64,000 nucleotides of DNA from Persicaria tinctoria (Eukaryota; Streptophyta; Magnoliopsida; Caryophyllales; Polygonaceae), in NCBI GenBank assembly GCA_037127255.1, contig JBANSL010000014.1:66819646-66883645 (forward strand), read 5' to 3'. Positions 43,220-59,689 of the stretch are shown here, piece after piece. How positions within the stretch are numbered: the first letter of the stretch is position 1; every line of letters begins with the position of its first letter. The position numbers and the translations under genes are program-made. Under the pieces are notes generated by a model. That model made no database searches, was not told the DNA's origin, and saw only the letters and a list, made by a program, of their open reading frames with translations.

Positions 43220-44138
43220 TGAAAACAGATGGATAGCAAATAGGATCATGTGCAACTTCAGCTGATAACCAACCTAAGAACACCATTCAAAGTACAAGCT
43301 TGCACGGGGATGGAAAAACTTGTAGAATGCTTCGTAGAAGTCTAGTTGTTTTAACTATGAACGCAAGTACATTCGCATTCGCCAAACATACTCCTAATGC
43401 TGTAAGTAAGCGTCTTTGTTTGGTTGGTTCAGATCAATGGTTTCTGATTGTGTTTTTTTCATCCACATTCAGTAGTTAAAATAATGCATATAAATTGATC
43501 ATTGATGGAGGCAACAACAGTACGTTGTCGATCAGCTTCCTTAATTGCTCACAATTAAGGAACGTGCCCAAACATAATCTATATATTCAAATTGAATGAT
43601 AAACAAGTATGTTACATCCTCCATATCACACAAAATAAGAATCTCAAACATAATCACACTACTTTGATAACCCAACAGTGAACTAAAATGAAGAATATTG
43701 AACATACTGTTATTTTCTAATCAAACACGCCTTTGTAATTTATCTACTCTCCAATCCATTTAGCTCCTAACATAATTCATAGAATAATCAGAAACACATC
43801 TGAACTTTGGACACTGTGAAATCCAGATTCAACATGAAAATAGATGAAGGGGTGATGAGTTGTAAGTAAAAACCATTTAAAGAGTGGGTTTCTATAATTT
43901 TGAATTTAAGGGGTGATTAAGTTAAAATATCCATATTTAAGGGGTGATTTTATGTAAATTCCCAAAAAGATACACCGATTTTGACGCGGCCCGGGAAGTT
44001 TCCAGATGCTGATATCCAACACTTGACTTTGAATTCGCGGCGTATTTTCCAACTCTCCCAACTCCGTACCGTCTCCAATTCCCACCCCCAATTTCTTCGT
44101 CCCAAACCCTAGAATTGCTTGGAATCCGAATTGAATGA
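43220..44138. other. upstream region of the bZIP gene
   Basis: No gene is seen. A doubled AAGGGGTGAT phrase (about 43909 and 43940) lies in AT-rich sequence. The last 150 bp before the bZIP start are more GC-rich and likely hold the promoter and 5' UTR; no certain TATA box or ER-stress element could be assigned. Confidence 0.5.
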
Positions 44139-47100
44139 ATGGAGAATCCGGTGTTGTTCGATCCACCTCTTTCCACCTACAACTGTGACGATTTCTTCCC
44201 CGGCGATGCCGACCCGCTCGCCATCCCTCCCCTCGACCACGCTATGTTTAGCGGCGATCTCGCCTTCCCCGACAACTTTCTCGACTCCGACATCGATCCG
44301 GAGTTCAATATCGACGACTTCGACTTCAATTTTGACGATCTTCCCTTGGTTCCGGGTGCTGGATCCAACTCCGAGTTAACTGATCACCATTCCTCCCCCT
44401 CTCAACCTCCCTTTGTGAATTCCGATCAGAATTCCTTCTTTTGGCCGCCGGATGCGGAGGGTTTCAACTCAGGGTTCGCTGGTCAAGGCTTGATTGTTGA
44501 TGTTGCTTCCAATCGTGGCACAGATAGGAGTTTCGACGATCCTAGGGTTTCTGTTGTTGAAAATGGCCAGAACGATCGGGACTCGTCAGGTCAGGTTTCC
44601 TCTCATGATTCTCATGACGGGGGCTGTGGCTTCGCAAAGGCTTCTGGTTATCAATCTTCGGTGTCTGATTTGGATCAGAAATTGAGTTATCCCTCGCCGG
44701 ATTCGGGAAGCTGTGATCAAATTGGCTCTCACGGTTCCGGTGTCTCGCCAGTGGAGATTCCTCCTTCTCCAGATTCATTCGAAGGCGCTCGAGCCTTCTC
44801 AAGTTCTCTCGGCAATTCAACTCTGAACGCTGAGAAGAGCAAGGGGAAGTTTGAAGGGGCTGGAAGTAAGTGTAATTCCAAGAGAAAGAAAGAACAACAG
44901 GAAGAAGGGACTGCCGAGACCAGGACCATCAAGTTCAGGAAATCCTCCACAGCCTTTGAGAACACAAATATGAGCATGAATGGTAGTTTGGAGAATGAAG
45001 ATAACGATAAGAAGAAGGCGAGATTGATGAGGAACCGTGAAAGTGCTCAACTTTCCAGACAGCGGAAGAAGCAATATGTGGAGGAGCTCGAGGATAAGTT
45101 GAAATCAATGAATTCTACCATTGCTGCACTGAATAATAAAATATCTTATGTTATGGCTGAGAACGCCACTTTGAAACAACAATTGAGCGGAGGTGGAGTG
45201 TGCCCACCTTTTCCTCCTCATGGAATGTATCCCATGGCACCAATGGGTTATCCATGGATGCCTTGTCCACCGTATGCTATGAAGCAAGGTTCACAAGTTC
45301 CTTTGGTTCCGATTCCTAGATTGAAACCGCATCGGCCGGCTCCTGCTCCTAAGGTTAGTAAGAAACCGGAGAAGACAGAGAAGAAGAAGAGCGAGGGGAA
45401 GACTAAAAAGTTGGCAAGTATCAGCTTCCTGGGGTTGCTGTTTTTTATGTTGTTATTCGGAGGGCTGGTGCCCATTGTAAATGACAGATATGGAGGTATC
45501 GCGGGTGGAGTTAGTGTTGTTGATAGGCTAAGTGATGTACACAGAGGGAAGACATTGATGATTGGTGATGGGGGGAAGTGTTATTCAGATGGAAGATGTG
45601 GTCATGAACATGGTCGCTATCAAGAAAAACATTTTGGGAGAACTCAATTGGAGGAGGAGCAATTGCTTCGATTAAGCACTGGTAGTAATGGGTCGTTAGT
45701 CGTGGGTAATTCCAGTGAGCCTCTTGCTGCCTCCTTGTATGTTCCGAGGAATGATAAGCTTGTTCGAATTGATGGCAACTTGATCATTCACTCTGTATTA
45801 GCCAGTGAGAAAGCAACAGGGGCATCTCGTACAGCGGGCCAAATGAAGACTAGTGAGGAGACCCGTCTGGCCATTGCCAGAAACTACATTCCTGCTTATC
45901 ATGATGATGGTGTTGGACAGAGCAATAGTAGAAACGCCAACCTTGATAGAGAACACACAGGGAGGCCAAAGGCTCTTGGTTCCAGCTCTGCTGATGATTC
46001 GGAGACTCCTGCTTTGGATGGCAGGTTGCAGCAGTGGTTCCTCGAAGACCTTGCAGGTATTTTGCTATTGCTAGGAGCTGGCTATAAATTATTTATTCTC
46101 GTGAAAGCTTGATGTTTTGCCTTCTGATCAACAATAGTTAAATTCAAAATATCTTATGTCTAGATAGCATAACCCAATTACTCTCTCTTGGTCAACTTCT
46201 ACTGAAACTGAATATCAACAACCTCTTTTGTGGGAAGAATGGATTGTTTTAATATGGAATAGGATTGACCTTTGTCTTAATGGTTTGGGAAGTTAAAATG
46301 GTTCATGGTATCTCTTTAGCAAATTCTGCTTGTGGTATTTCTGTTTTAATTGGCACTTGTGGCTATACAGCCCAATTTCTTGTGAAATTGCCACCCTCCA
46401 CTCATAACACAATGCAGTTACTGCTATCTAAATTCATTAATCCCTGCAGAGCCTTAGGAAAGACAGTATAGTAGCCAAGTTAAGCATTGACTTATTTGAC
46501 TTCGATTAGGTATAAGATGAGATCTTTATTGGAGTTGAATTGTAATTGACCCTACAGTTGCACTGAGTATGGTTGATGAGTGATGTTGTTGCAGTCCAGC
46601 CGAGACTGTTTTGCTTTTCTCTAGTTTTTGTAGGTTTCTGCTGCATGACTTAAAATAAAACCTTACCAATTGCTTTTGGCTTCATTCATCAATCTGTTTC
46701 ATGTAAAAGTGCATCAGTATCATAAACATCTTTGCTATATTGTGTTGACTGATCTTGGTGCCTATTTTCCTCGTGCTCATGTTTGTTCCTGTGTAGGGCC
46801 TGTGCTAAGTTCCGGGGTATGCACCGAAGTTTTCCAGTTTGAGGTCACACCTTCTCCTGGATCCATAGTGCCTGCTACATCTGTGACCAACATTACTTCA
46901 GAATATAGGCAGAATTCTACCAAGGCTAACAGATTAAGCCGAAGGATCCTTCGTGGACAATCAATACCCCTAAAAGGTCATTCTTATAATCTTACAGACA
47001 AACAGGGTGGGCAGAATACAGAGGAAGTTGGCCTCCAAGGGAACAAGTCTAGCTCATCCATCGTTGTCTCGGTGCTTGTTGACCCAAGAGAAGCCATTGA

Positions 47101-47239
47101 TATTGAAAGCGAAGACATATTGAGACCCAAGTCCCTATCACGGATCTTTGTGGTGGTGCTAATCGACAGTGTCAAGTATGTCACCTATTCATGCATGCTT
47201 CCGCGGATGGGATCTAGCCCTCACCTGGTGACTGCTTAA
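44139..47239 (+). CDS. bZIP17: bZIP17/28-type membrane-tethered transcription factor, 786 aa
   Basis: This is an ER-anchored bZIP factor of the ATF6-like plant class. On ER or salt stress it moves to the Golgi, is cut by S1P and S2P, and the N-terminal part activates stress genes in the nucleus. Exons: 44139-46056 and 46797-47239 (2361 nt). The donor CAG|GTATTTT and acceptor TGTGTAG|GGC join to ...EDLAGPVLSSGVCTEVF. The acidic N-terminus (1-90) is a likely activation domain. The basic region NRESAQLSRQRKKQ (about 298-311) runs into a leucine zipper to about 350. A transmembrane segment, ISFLGLLFFMLLFGGLVPIV, lies at about 428-447, with the Gly/Pro expected for S2P. The lumenal part carries the S1P site RRIL (about 687) and the conserved VVVSVLVDPREA and IFVVVLIDSVKYVTYSC blocks. 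Assignment to bZIP17 rather than bZIP28 or 49 rests on overall pattern only. Confidence 0.93.
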
Positions 47240-48939
47240 ATTTTCCTTAAACATCAGATGGGTTTCTGGTACTGTCGCCTCCGACACAGTTTTGTACAGC
47301 ATAGCTCCATGGCCCTATGGGCTTTACAGAACTTCTAAATTATAATCTTCCTTGATCTTTTCCTTCTCACACCTGGAAATGGAGTTTATGGTTGATCTCA
47401 GTTGTGAGTTGTGACCGTTCTTTTATTCATAACTGAAACTGCTGAACTGTATCTATTTACTGTACTAGGGTCTGTTTGGATTCTTTAAAAGCTAAAATTA
47501 TAATGCTTCATCATCGATTATTAGCAGCACTATTTCACAGCACCATTGGGATCTCAACAAACAAAGCAGTAACAGTATTATTTTAAATTTGATATTAATG
47601 TGAGTTTTACTGGATTTATTTCTCCTCGTTTTCTGATTGTTTTGCAAAAGCTTGAGAAATTGACCAATGGAGAAATCAGAAATGACTAAATGAGAATCAA
47701 GACTTGAGAATGAGATAAAGGATCTTGATTCAAGCCAGGTTGCCTTGTACAATACCCACAATCTCCAACACCCTCTTCTCCAGGGATCTTGCTGATCAAT
47801 ACTGCGAGAGCTGGCTCGTGAGTTCAAGCAGCTCAGTAAGTCAGTAGCGCCATCCAAAGGGACGCCAGAAAACTCAACCTTGCAGATTTTTTCCCGGTCT
47901 TGAAGGGCTTCATCCCCGAGGGTGCAGGAAACGAATGATGACACATATGGGATAGCTCTTGAATGCCCTTAACACTATCATCGATTTAAGGGTTGCTGCA
48001 CTGAATCACGGAGAGCTTGAAGGTACTGACATACTTGATGCTCTTCTCAAGATTCTTAAATTCTGATATTAATTAATGTCCAGAGTATGAAAGCATGGGC
48101 ATGGATGAAAAGATTTCAGGCTCCAACTTCATGGATTTAGATCTTCACAACCACCACAGAAACTAACAAGACCAATACAAGTTTATATATATCTTCTCTA
48201 AAATCAATGAATTTGTTTCACTAACCGTGTACCTTCCCATTCAAAGGGTTTCTGAGTACCAAATATCAAAATTGAACATGATTCCATCAAACTTTATAAT
48301 TCAAGTGAAAAGAAAAACTGCCCTTTCTTTTGTTGGAACAACACATTGCTATTTGATGCTTCTGCAAATATCAACCCTTCGGATGAGCTAACCACTTTGG
48401 AAATTTGTATATGCTGCAACAGAACACAACCTTCCCCCCATAACTTCGGTAAAACAAGATTTCATCTGCGAACCACCCCCCAAAAGTCCAAAACCTTCAC
48501 CTCTTCACATGCTTATCTACCTGTTAGTCTGTGAGAGCACATATACAAGCCTGCCCATGATTACAAGAAAGACGATGAGGATAGGGTACCTAGAAATTTG
48601 ATTCATTTCCAGAGAAGGTAAATAGGACTTGAGGTACCCGATGAAGTCATGACAATATGAAACTATTTTCCAGTTCAGAATCTCCAACACTAAGAAGGTG
48701 CAGATAAGAAACCATTAACAATCCGAAAAATCCATCTGAAAGGGTTCCTGGTACGACCAAAACAAACAATACATGTCAGCTTTTTGCACCTTCCTAATGC
48801 ACACATTTTTTCTAGGATGGTCATATGCTGTGCTAGGGCTTACAAAAGGAGAATTATGCCAAACGATGTTTACAATAACCGCTCGCTACTTTTTATCCAA
48901 TTACTTGAATATAAACAAAATGCTAAAGGCGGGACAGTT
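47240..48939. other. convergent spacer between bZIP and CIP111-like genes
   Basis: This holds the bZIP 3' UTR (to about 47470) and the CIP111-like 3' UTR on the opposite strand (from 48939 leftwards). In between are open frames without motifs; the longest (47498-47944, minus) has no recognisable domain and no homology that I can name. No RNA gene is seen. Confidence 0.5.
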
Positions 48940-53662
<4,723 letters not shown>

Positions 53663-55032
53663 CCTTATTTGATTGTTCGGACGGAGAGGGAGGAAGTAAT
53701 TTGGTGTGGTTGAAGCTAAACCCTCGTCGGCGACGGCGTTAGGGGTTTATGTCAGATTTTTGTACTGTACTATATTTGTCATTTTTAAAAAAAAAATATT
53801 AAGTAAGAATTTGAGATCGGATACATATATCGGAATAAGTCCTTCATAAGTTGAGTGAGCGAAAAATGCTTGATTTCAAAGGACCTTCGTAAGTTGAGAG
53901 AGCTATAAAATGTTTAGCGGTCATATCTAGACCAGAGTTCGAACTGGACCTTTGGGTACTACTACCCGCAAGTCCTTTCCAATGAGCCATTCCGAAATGG
54001 TTTTCATGAGTTGTGAAAATTAATTATCGTTTGTACATCACATTGTCCCACTATCATCTATAGTATCGTTTTTTTAATTTGTTTCATTTCAAATTTCTAA
54101 AATTAAAACAAATTAGTGGTCATTCAATTTCCAATAGTACTGTAATCATGACATGTTTAATTTTTAAATTTGGCTCCGGATAGTAGCATATGGGTTTTTT
54201 GAGATTAAAATATTGTATTACCATTGAGTAAGAATTTATAGAGTCATTAATACACATAAAAATTCGCAGTTGCTGCTTCTCCTTAATTTGTGTGCACTAA
54301 CTTTGAACGCCAAATAATTCTAAACGGAGAGAGTATTATTAATCTTGTCATGTAAAGCTAAACTTGTAATTGTGGTATGAGCATTTAAACTTGGTGACCT
54401 TATGTATTTTCTAAGTGATTCGATTATATACACTATACTAATGTTGGATACCTTATAGATTGAAGTTGCCCTTGGATATATATACTTGTATATGTCTAAG
54501 TTGGGTTGACTTATTTATAAGGACACCACATTAAAGCATAAGTGTTTAAGTAAATAATACAACACTTAGGAAATAGCTCAATTTCGAGCATAGATTGTTT
54601 GGGTCTATTTGTGTTGGGCCTTTCTTGGTGATGAGATAGATCAGGCCCAATGTGTTGAGCCTGTCTCTCAACTAATGTTGGTCTGCTTGTTTGGAGTCGT
54701 TGGGAGATACTTGTGTAACCCTAATTGCTGGGCTATATAAGCCATCTCTCAGCTACAGTGTCTCTTTGAGTCTCATTTAGGAAACCCTAGCCACATAGAA
54801 AAAGAGAGAGCTCCGATGTGAGTGACAACGATCCAATGAGCTTCCACGGTACGGTGGTTGAGAGGCTCCATCTCTGTTAGAAACTTCAACTAATGAAGTT
54901 TCTCGCAGTTGCCCATTCAGGGGGCATCCCTTCCTTTTACTCTCTTCTCTTTCGTGTAGCTCGATTTTGAGGTTCCATAAGTTGGTAGTTTTTGTGCTCT
55001 GCCTTGCTTTAGCTTGTAAATATCTCTTGCAA
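53663..55032. other. intergenic sequence with one SINE
   Basis: Directly upstream of the CIP111-like start lies its promoter and 5' UTR (about 53663-53770). Further on there is a SINE head and AT-rich DNA. At 54720-54910 a TATA-like GGGCTATATAAGCC precedes a transcript-like sequence and a perfect inverted repeat GAAACTTCA...TGAAGTTTC (54881-54903), possibly a fragment of an LTR. No gene. Confidence 0.45.
53925..53995 (-). repeat. tRNA-derived SINE head
   Basis: On the minus strand box A-like TGGCTCATTGG (53979-53989) and box B-like AGTTCGAACTC (53935-53945). The intervening AAGGACTTGCGGGTAGTAGT resembles the plus-strand copy at 42945-43030, so the two are one family. Confidence 0.6.
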
Positions 55033-57250
55033 CTTAGGCTGTGTTCGGCAAGTGATTGTGGGAGATTGTGGAGTGATTGTGGGAGATTGTGGAGATTTTT
55101 ACAAAATACAAAAAAGCTTTGAGCCATGGTAATGGTGTTCGGCAGCACACTCCAGGGGATTTGGGGATGGAGATTGTTGAGATTTCATCAGATTATTTTG
55201 CAATCTCCTCCCCCAAGATTGTGGAGATTGTGGAGGGATTATGGTATTTGAGATCCAAATTTGCCCCTTCGCCTCCACGCTTCCCAATTTCAGATATGAG
55301 AGCCTCGCAAGAAGAGAGAGACAAACGACGCCTGAGAAATCGCGATTTCGCCACTCCCCCCACCAAGGTAAGCTACAATCCTCCCCTCTCATCTCTTTCA
55401 TTGTCTTCTCGGCGTCGGCGTGGTGGGGTTTGGGGGCCGGTGGCGGAGATCTCCTCCAGGGGAGGCGGTTCTCCAAGGGCGAGGTGGGATTTGGGGATGG
55501 GAAACTGAGGACCGCCCTATTCTCATACCGGCGGCCTCTTTTGGGTCGTGTCCACGCCTGAGAAGCACCGGGTGGCCACCTCCCACCGACGACGATCGAT
55601 AATCGGTCCCAAGATGGGCACTGTGGGATAGATTATAGCCGTTTCGCTGCTAACGACACTTTGGGTCAAAAGCAGCAGTAGAAATTTCGTTTGTTTGGTG
55701 AATTTTTTTTTGTTTTTGGGTGGTTAATCTTGGTGCTGAATTAGTTGAAAATGTTGTTTGTTTGACGATAGCGTACCACCAATTACGGAGTCTCATACAA
55801 AACAGTCGGAAACCTGTGTTGTGAAATGAATGACAGTATGGATTTGGCTCCAATTGCATACAGTAGCATGAATGAAATTGGTTTGGGATGACAACACAAT
55901 CCTATGAACACAAATTTTGGAAAAGGCAGCTCGAAGTGGAGATGTTGATAAGTTTGTGTTGTGAAATGGGTTTGGGATGTCAACTTGGTTGTCTCTTAAC
56001 TGATGCTACCTTATAGGTTTGTGTTCATAGAATTGTGTTGTCATGAAGACCTTCGGTGATAGGTTTGTGTTGTGAAACTGCTCATGCCTTATAGGTTTGT
56101 GTTGATAGGATTGGGTAGATAGGATTGTGTTTACATGTAGGCATTTTCATGATTTCAGACTTCATTGCTCATCACATGCTCCAATCTGTAGTGTGTGATC
56201 AATTCTATGTTTTCAGTTGCTACGTGTTTCTTGAGACCATGCTAGGTTCATTACTTCCTCGTGATTGTTTCTTACGTTTTACACTTTGTTGTCAAGTACT
56301 AATGACTGCAAATGGTTCCCCTGTAGATACATCATGTCTTCTTCTGGCAGCTGGCCAAGCGGATGTCCTGAGAAATACCCTTGGATTGGGGGGGGGGGGG
56401 GGGGGGGGAGGATTCCCCCGTGGTACGAGCAGGTATGTATAAAAAAACAAAAATTCAGATATGTACATCCACTTCGAATGATGTTTGAATTCTCCTTGTC
56501 CAGGAATTGAACATCCAATATTGGTCCTTATAAACCTGTTTATGTTTTTTAATACATAATAACAAAAAAAAATTCAGCTATTCAATGGAATTGAAGACAG
56601 AATAAAGGTTTTGCATTGATTCAGTTTTCATCTCAGTAAACAATAACAAGAATCAGTTAAAGCTAAAATGAACCTTACTGACGCTATGATCATAGTTCAC
56701 ATGTGTCGTATAACTACTTGAATTCAACATATATATATAATACATGCCACTTTCTAAAAAAATTAGAGTACAAACCTAGGTAGTTGTCTTGTGCAAAAGA
56801 GGCTTATGTGTGGTGATTGTAATGTGCAGGAGAGGGACTTGTACGATGAGCGAAGCTCTAGTCATGTACCGTCTGGCGACGAGAACATGCCCCCACTTAA
56901 GGAGATTCCTCAGGAAATCCCCCCCGCTCCAGAGGACCCCAGGATTCGGTAGCTGGAGGACATCGCCATGGACCTCACAACCAGGGTCTTTGCAGCTGAG
57001 GCAACGGCTCAGAGGACTGCGGAGGAGCCGGAGAGGGTGAACGCACTGAACGAAGAGCTGATTGATCGCCTTGCTACCCTCTCCACCCAATCCGTCCTAG
57101 TCTGGGGGGAGCTACTTGGCGCAAGGTCCTAGATGGAAACCCAGAAATGGATGTTCCTCGTCATGACAGTTGTCGCCTTAGCGGCCCTGGCAAGGAACTA
57201 AGCATCCCCAATTCAATTTCGTATTTTCGCCTTTCATGGCAACAAACAAA
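55033..57250 (+). pseudogene. decayed gene of unknown family near a Harbinger-like end
   Basis: TTA followed by GGCTGTGTTCGGCAAGTGAT (55033-55055) looks like a PIF/Harbinger end, but no inverted partner was found. An exon-like leader ends CACCAAGGTAAGC (about 55362). A start-like MSSSGSWPSGCPEKYPWIGG at 56334 runs into a 21-G tract. After an acceptor-like TGTGCAG the frame from 56830 reads ERDLYDERSSSHVPSGDENM..., then a coiled-coil-like LEDIAMDLTTRVFAAEATAQ... with two in-frame TAG codons, ending METQKWMFLVMTVVALAALA and RN (stop at 57199). The hydrophobic tail suggests a former tail-anchored protein. I do not recognise the family; a TE-associated zinc-finger protein is possible. Confidence 0.4.
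56388..56408 (+). repeat. homopolymer tract of 21 G
   Basis: Twenty-one consecutive G follow CCCTTGGATT. The length is prone to slippage and to sequencing error, and the tract is expected to form G-quadruplexes. Confidence 0.9.
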
Positions 57251-57299
57251 CTCATCAACATGCCCATACCAACTTACAAATTCATGAACACACACAAAT

Positions 57300-58250
57300 G
57301 TCAGAGTTCTCGTACATGGGAAACGCCGACGAGCGCCACGGGTCTCTCGGGGGAGGGATCTTCCGCCGACAGGAGAGGTAGGTGACGGTGCGCGGTTGAG
57401 CGAGGGGGCTTCGTCAAGGCGCTGCTGGCGTCAGTCACCGGGTCTTCACGTCGCAGCAGCTCTGGAGCCTCGTCGTCGCAATTCACCAGGCACCTTGCCC
57501 TACTGCCTCTTGTGTTGGGCCCGAATCAAGTGCTTTGGGCCCAAGGCAAAAGCCTTGGGCCCAAAGCTGGCCCTAAGGAGGAAACATAAAATAAATAAAA
57601 ATAAAATAAAAAATAATGTTAAAATTAAATCATTTCTATAAAAAAATTTAACCTGTAGTAATTCATATTAAATTACTATAAATATCAACGTATATTATTA
57701 AATCCGGATTACTCTTGCGTTCTTTGCCCTCTCGCGGTCGTGCTTCATTTTCTCGAGTTGGTTGGAGTTCTGTTTGTGGGTTCGTGGTTAGTTTCGGTTG
57801 AGAAGCAGTTTTGCGGCCCTGGTTGATCGAAGTGATCGTGTTGGTGGTGTTCGTGGTCTCCGAAGATCCTTCATCTAGGTGAAGGGAACGTCGTGTGATC
57901 CACACTTCCCCAGGTGTCGTCTTTGCCCTACGTGGATTGCTGCTTTCCGTCTTTCCGGCGGCGAGACATCGTGTCAGTTGTGCTGTCCCATGCGCTCGCT
58001 AACCACTTCCCCACGTCGGGTCTCCATCTTCTCGTTGCTGTGTCCGTTTGTGTGCTTAGGGTTTGGGGTTTTCAGGGTTTGTTTCTTGTAGTTCGTTTGT
58101 TGTATTAGGTAGTTGTTGTATGTTGTATTTCTTTTTCTATGTTGTATGTTTAGACGGCTTGCCGTTTGCCGACTTTGTCGGCCTCTCGAGGTCCGGGTCT
58201 GTCCGGCCTCGAATTATTTCCTTATCAAAAATACAAAAAAAACAAATTGA
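57300..58250 (+). mobile_element. two-module retroposon, copy 3 (5' end uncertain)
   Basis: From AAGCTGGCCCTAAG (57567) to the A-rich tail (about 58228-58250) this copy aligns with 59081-59675 of the next copy, including TTCGTGGTTAGTTTCGGTTG, GTGATCCACACTTCC and CCGTCTTTCCGGCGGCGAGA. The tail has the hairpins ACGGC-TT-GCCGT and GCCGAC-TTT-GTCGGC (about 58151-58178), then CCTCTCGAGG and CCTCGAATTATTTCCTTAT. The GC-rich 57300-57560 probably belongs to its 5' module. No target duplication was found, so its left end is a guess. Confidence 0.65.
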
Positions 58251-58279
58251 ATTAGCTGTCATTCACAAATTGGCTGATT

Positions 58280-59675
58280 CGTAGACTTTAAACATATACA
58301 AGGACGCCACAAAACGCTCTCTTTTGATACAACTCCCTCCTCCTCCTATGGCGGTGCGCAGGTGAGCTCCAATCAACACTTCCGACTCTATCTCTCTTCG
58401 GAGAGTCCAAATCTCTCATCGGAGAGCCTAAATCTCTCTTCGGAGAGTCTCGGCCTTGGCCGCTCAACTCCGGCTTCGGCCGCCTCGGAACCAAAATCAA
58501 GTTGGGGCTCTCTCTGATTTCGGTTTTGTGTCCCCAAATCCATCTTCATACATGCCCAATTTCTACATATACGTCTCATTTGTCCCCCAAGTCGTCAATT
58601 TGTGTTCCGATTTGGGGCTTCGGGTTTCATCTCCGTTTCGTCGTACTCCCGCTGCGGCGTTGAGCATTGTTTTGTGGGGCTTCGGCTCCCGTAAAATCGC
58701 TGGTCTCCTCTTTCCGGTCCTGATTTGTGGTTTCCGGTGAGCCTCTCGCCGCTGATTGGCTTCTAATCTTCTCCATCTCGACCTGAGTTGACCGTTCTTT
58801 CGGTCGGGGCTTCCTCCCGGTTGTGGTTTGGTCTCTGTTGTTTTGGTCGCCGTCGTTCAGCTGCTCTCGGTGCCGGCCTTTAACCTCCTCCGCCGGTGTC
58901 CTGGTTGTTGACGACCCCTTCATCCCCCACCCCAGATCCCGGCGAGTCGGCTTCATTCCGCCGCCTCGATTCCTCCCTTCTCTGTCGTGGATCTGCTTCT
59001 TCGCTTCTGTGGCGAGGGTTTTCCCTTTGCTGCGTGATTGTGTGGATTTTCTTGGGCCAGCCCGACTTCCTTGTCTTTAAAGCTGGCCCTAAGAAATTGG
59101 AAATAAATTAAAAATAAAAATAATAATAAAACATATAATTAATTAATTCCGGATTCTTCCCGCCCTCTTCGTCCTACTTGCGGTTACGCTTCATTTGCTC
59201 GTGTGGTTTGGTGTCCGTCTGTTGGTTCGTGGTTAGTTTCGGTTGAGGAGCAGTTCTGCGGCCCTGGTTGATCGACGTGATCGTATTGGTGGTGTTTGTG
59301 GTCTCCGAAGATCCCTCATCCAGGTGGGGGGAACGTCGTGTGATCCACACTTCCTCAGGTGTCGCCTTTGCCTAACGAGGATTTCTGCTTTCCGTCTTTC
59401 CGGCGGCGAGACATCGTGTCAGCTAGTGCTCTCCCATGCGCTCGCTATCCACTTCTCCGCGACGACTTCCTTCCTCTCGATGTTGTGTCCACTAGTTTGC
59501 TTAGGTCTTGGGTTTTTTCCGGATTTACTTTGGGTGCTCTTTTGATGTATTTTATGTTATATTTTCTATTTCTTTGTTGTATGTTTAGACGGCTTGCTGT
59601 CTGCCGACTTTGTCGGCCTCTCGAGGTCCGGGCCTGTCCGGCCTCGAATTATTTCCTTATAAAAAAAAAATAAAA
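58280..59675 (+). mobile_element. two-module retroposon, copy 4, with target duplication
   Basis: The 13-bp duplication AAATTGGCTGATT flanks it (58267-58279 and 59676-59688), and it ends in an A-rich tail. The 5' module (58300-59060) begins with three CTCTC-N4-GAGAG mini-hairpins (58392-58447). An A-rich linker follows (59092-59140), then the 3' module with the paired terminal hairpins (about 59590-59618). It lies only about 30 bp from the tail of copy 3. No protein is recognised. Confidence 0.8.
58392..58447 (+). repeat. tandem mini-hairpins with UUCG loops
   Basis: CTCTC-TTCG-GAGAG (58392-58405), CTCTC-ATCG-GAGAG (58413-58426) and CTCTC-TTCG-GAGAG (58434-58447), spaced exactly 21 nt apart. 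In RNA C(UUCG)G is an exceptionally stable tetraloop; the middle copy has AUCG. Confidence 0.75.
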
Positions 59676-59689
59676 AAATTGGCTGATTA

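Noticed and set aside
46112..46796. bZIP gene ending at the first in-frame stop (657 codons)
   Set aside because: A perfect GT-AG intron joins to a conserved lumenal domain with RRIL and VLVDPREA, so the 786-residue two-exon model is preferred.
47498..47944. 148-codon open frame on the minus strand between bZIP and CIP111
   Set aside because: No domain, no splice context and a low-complexity end; probably chance.
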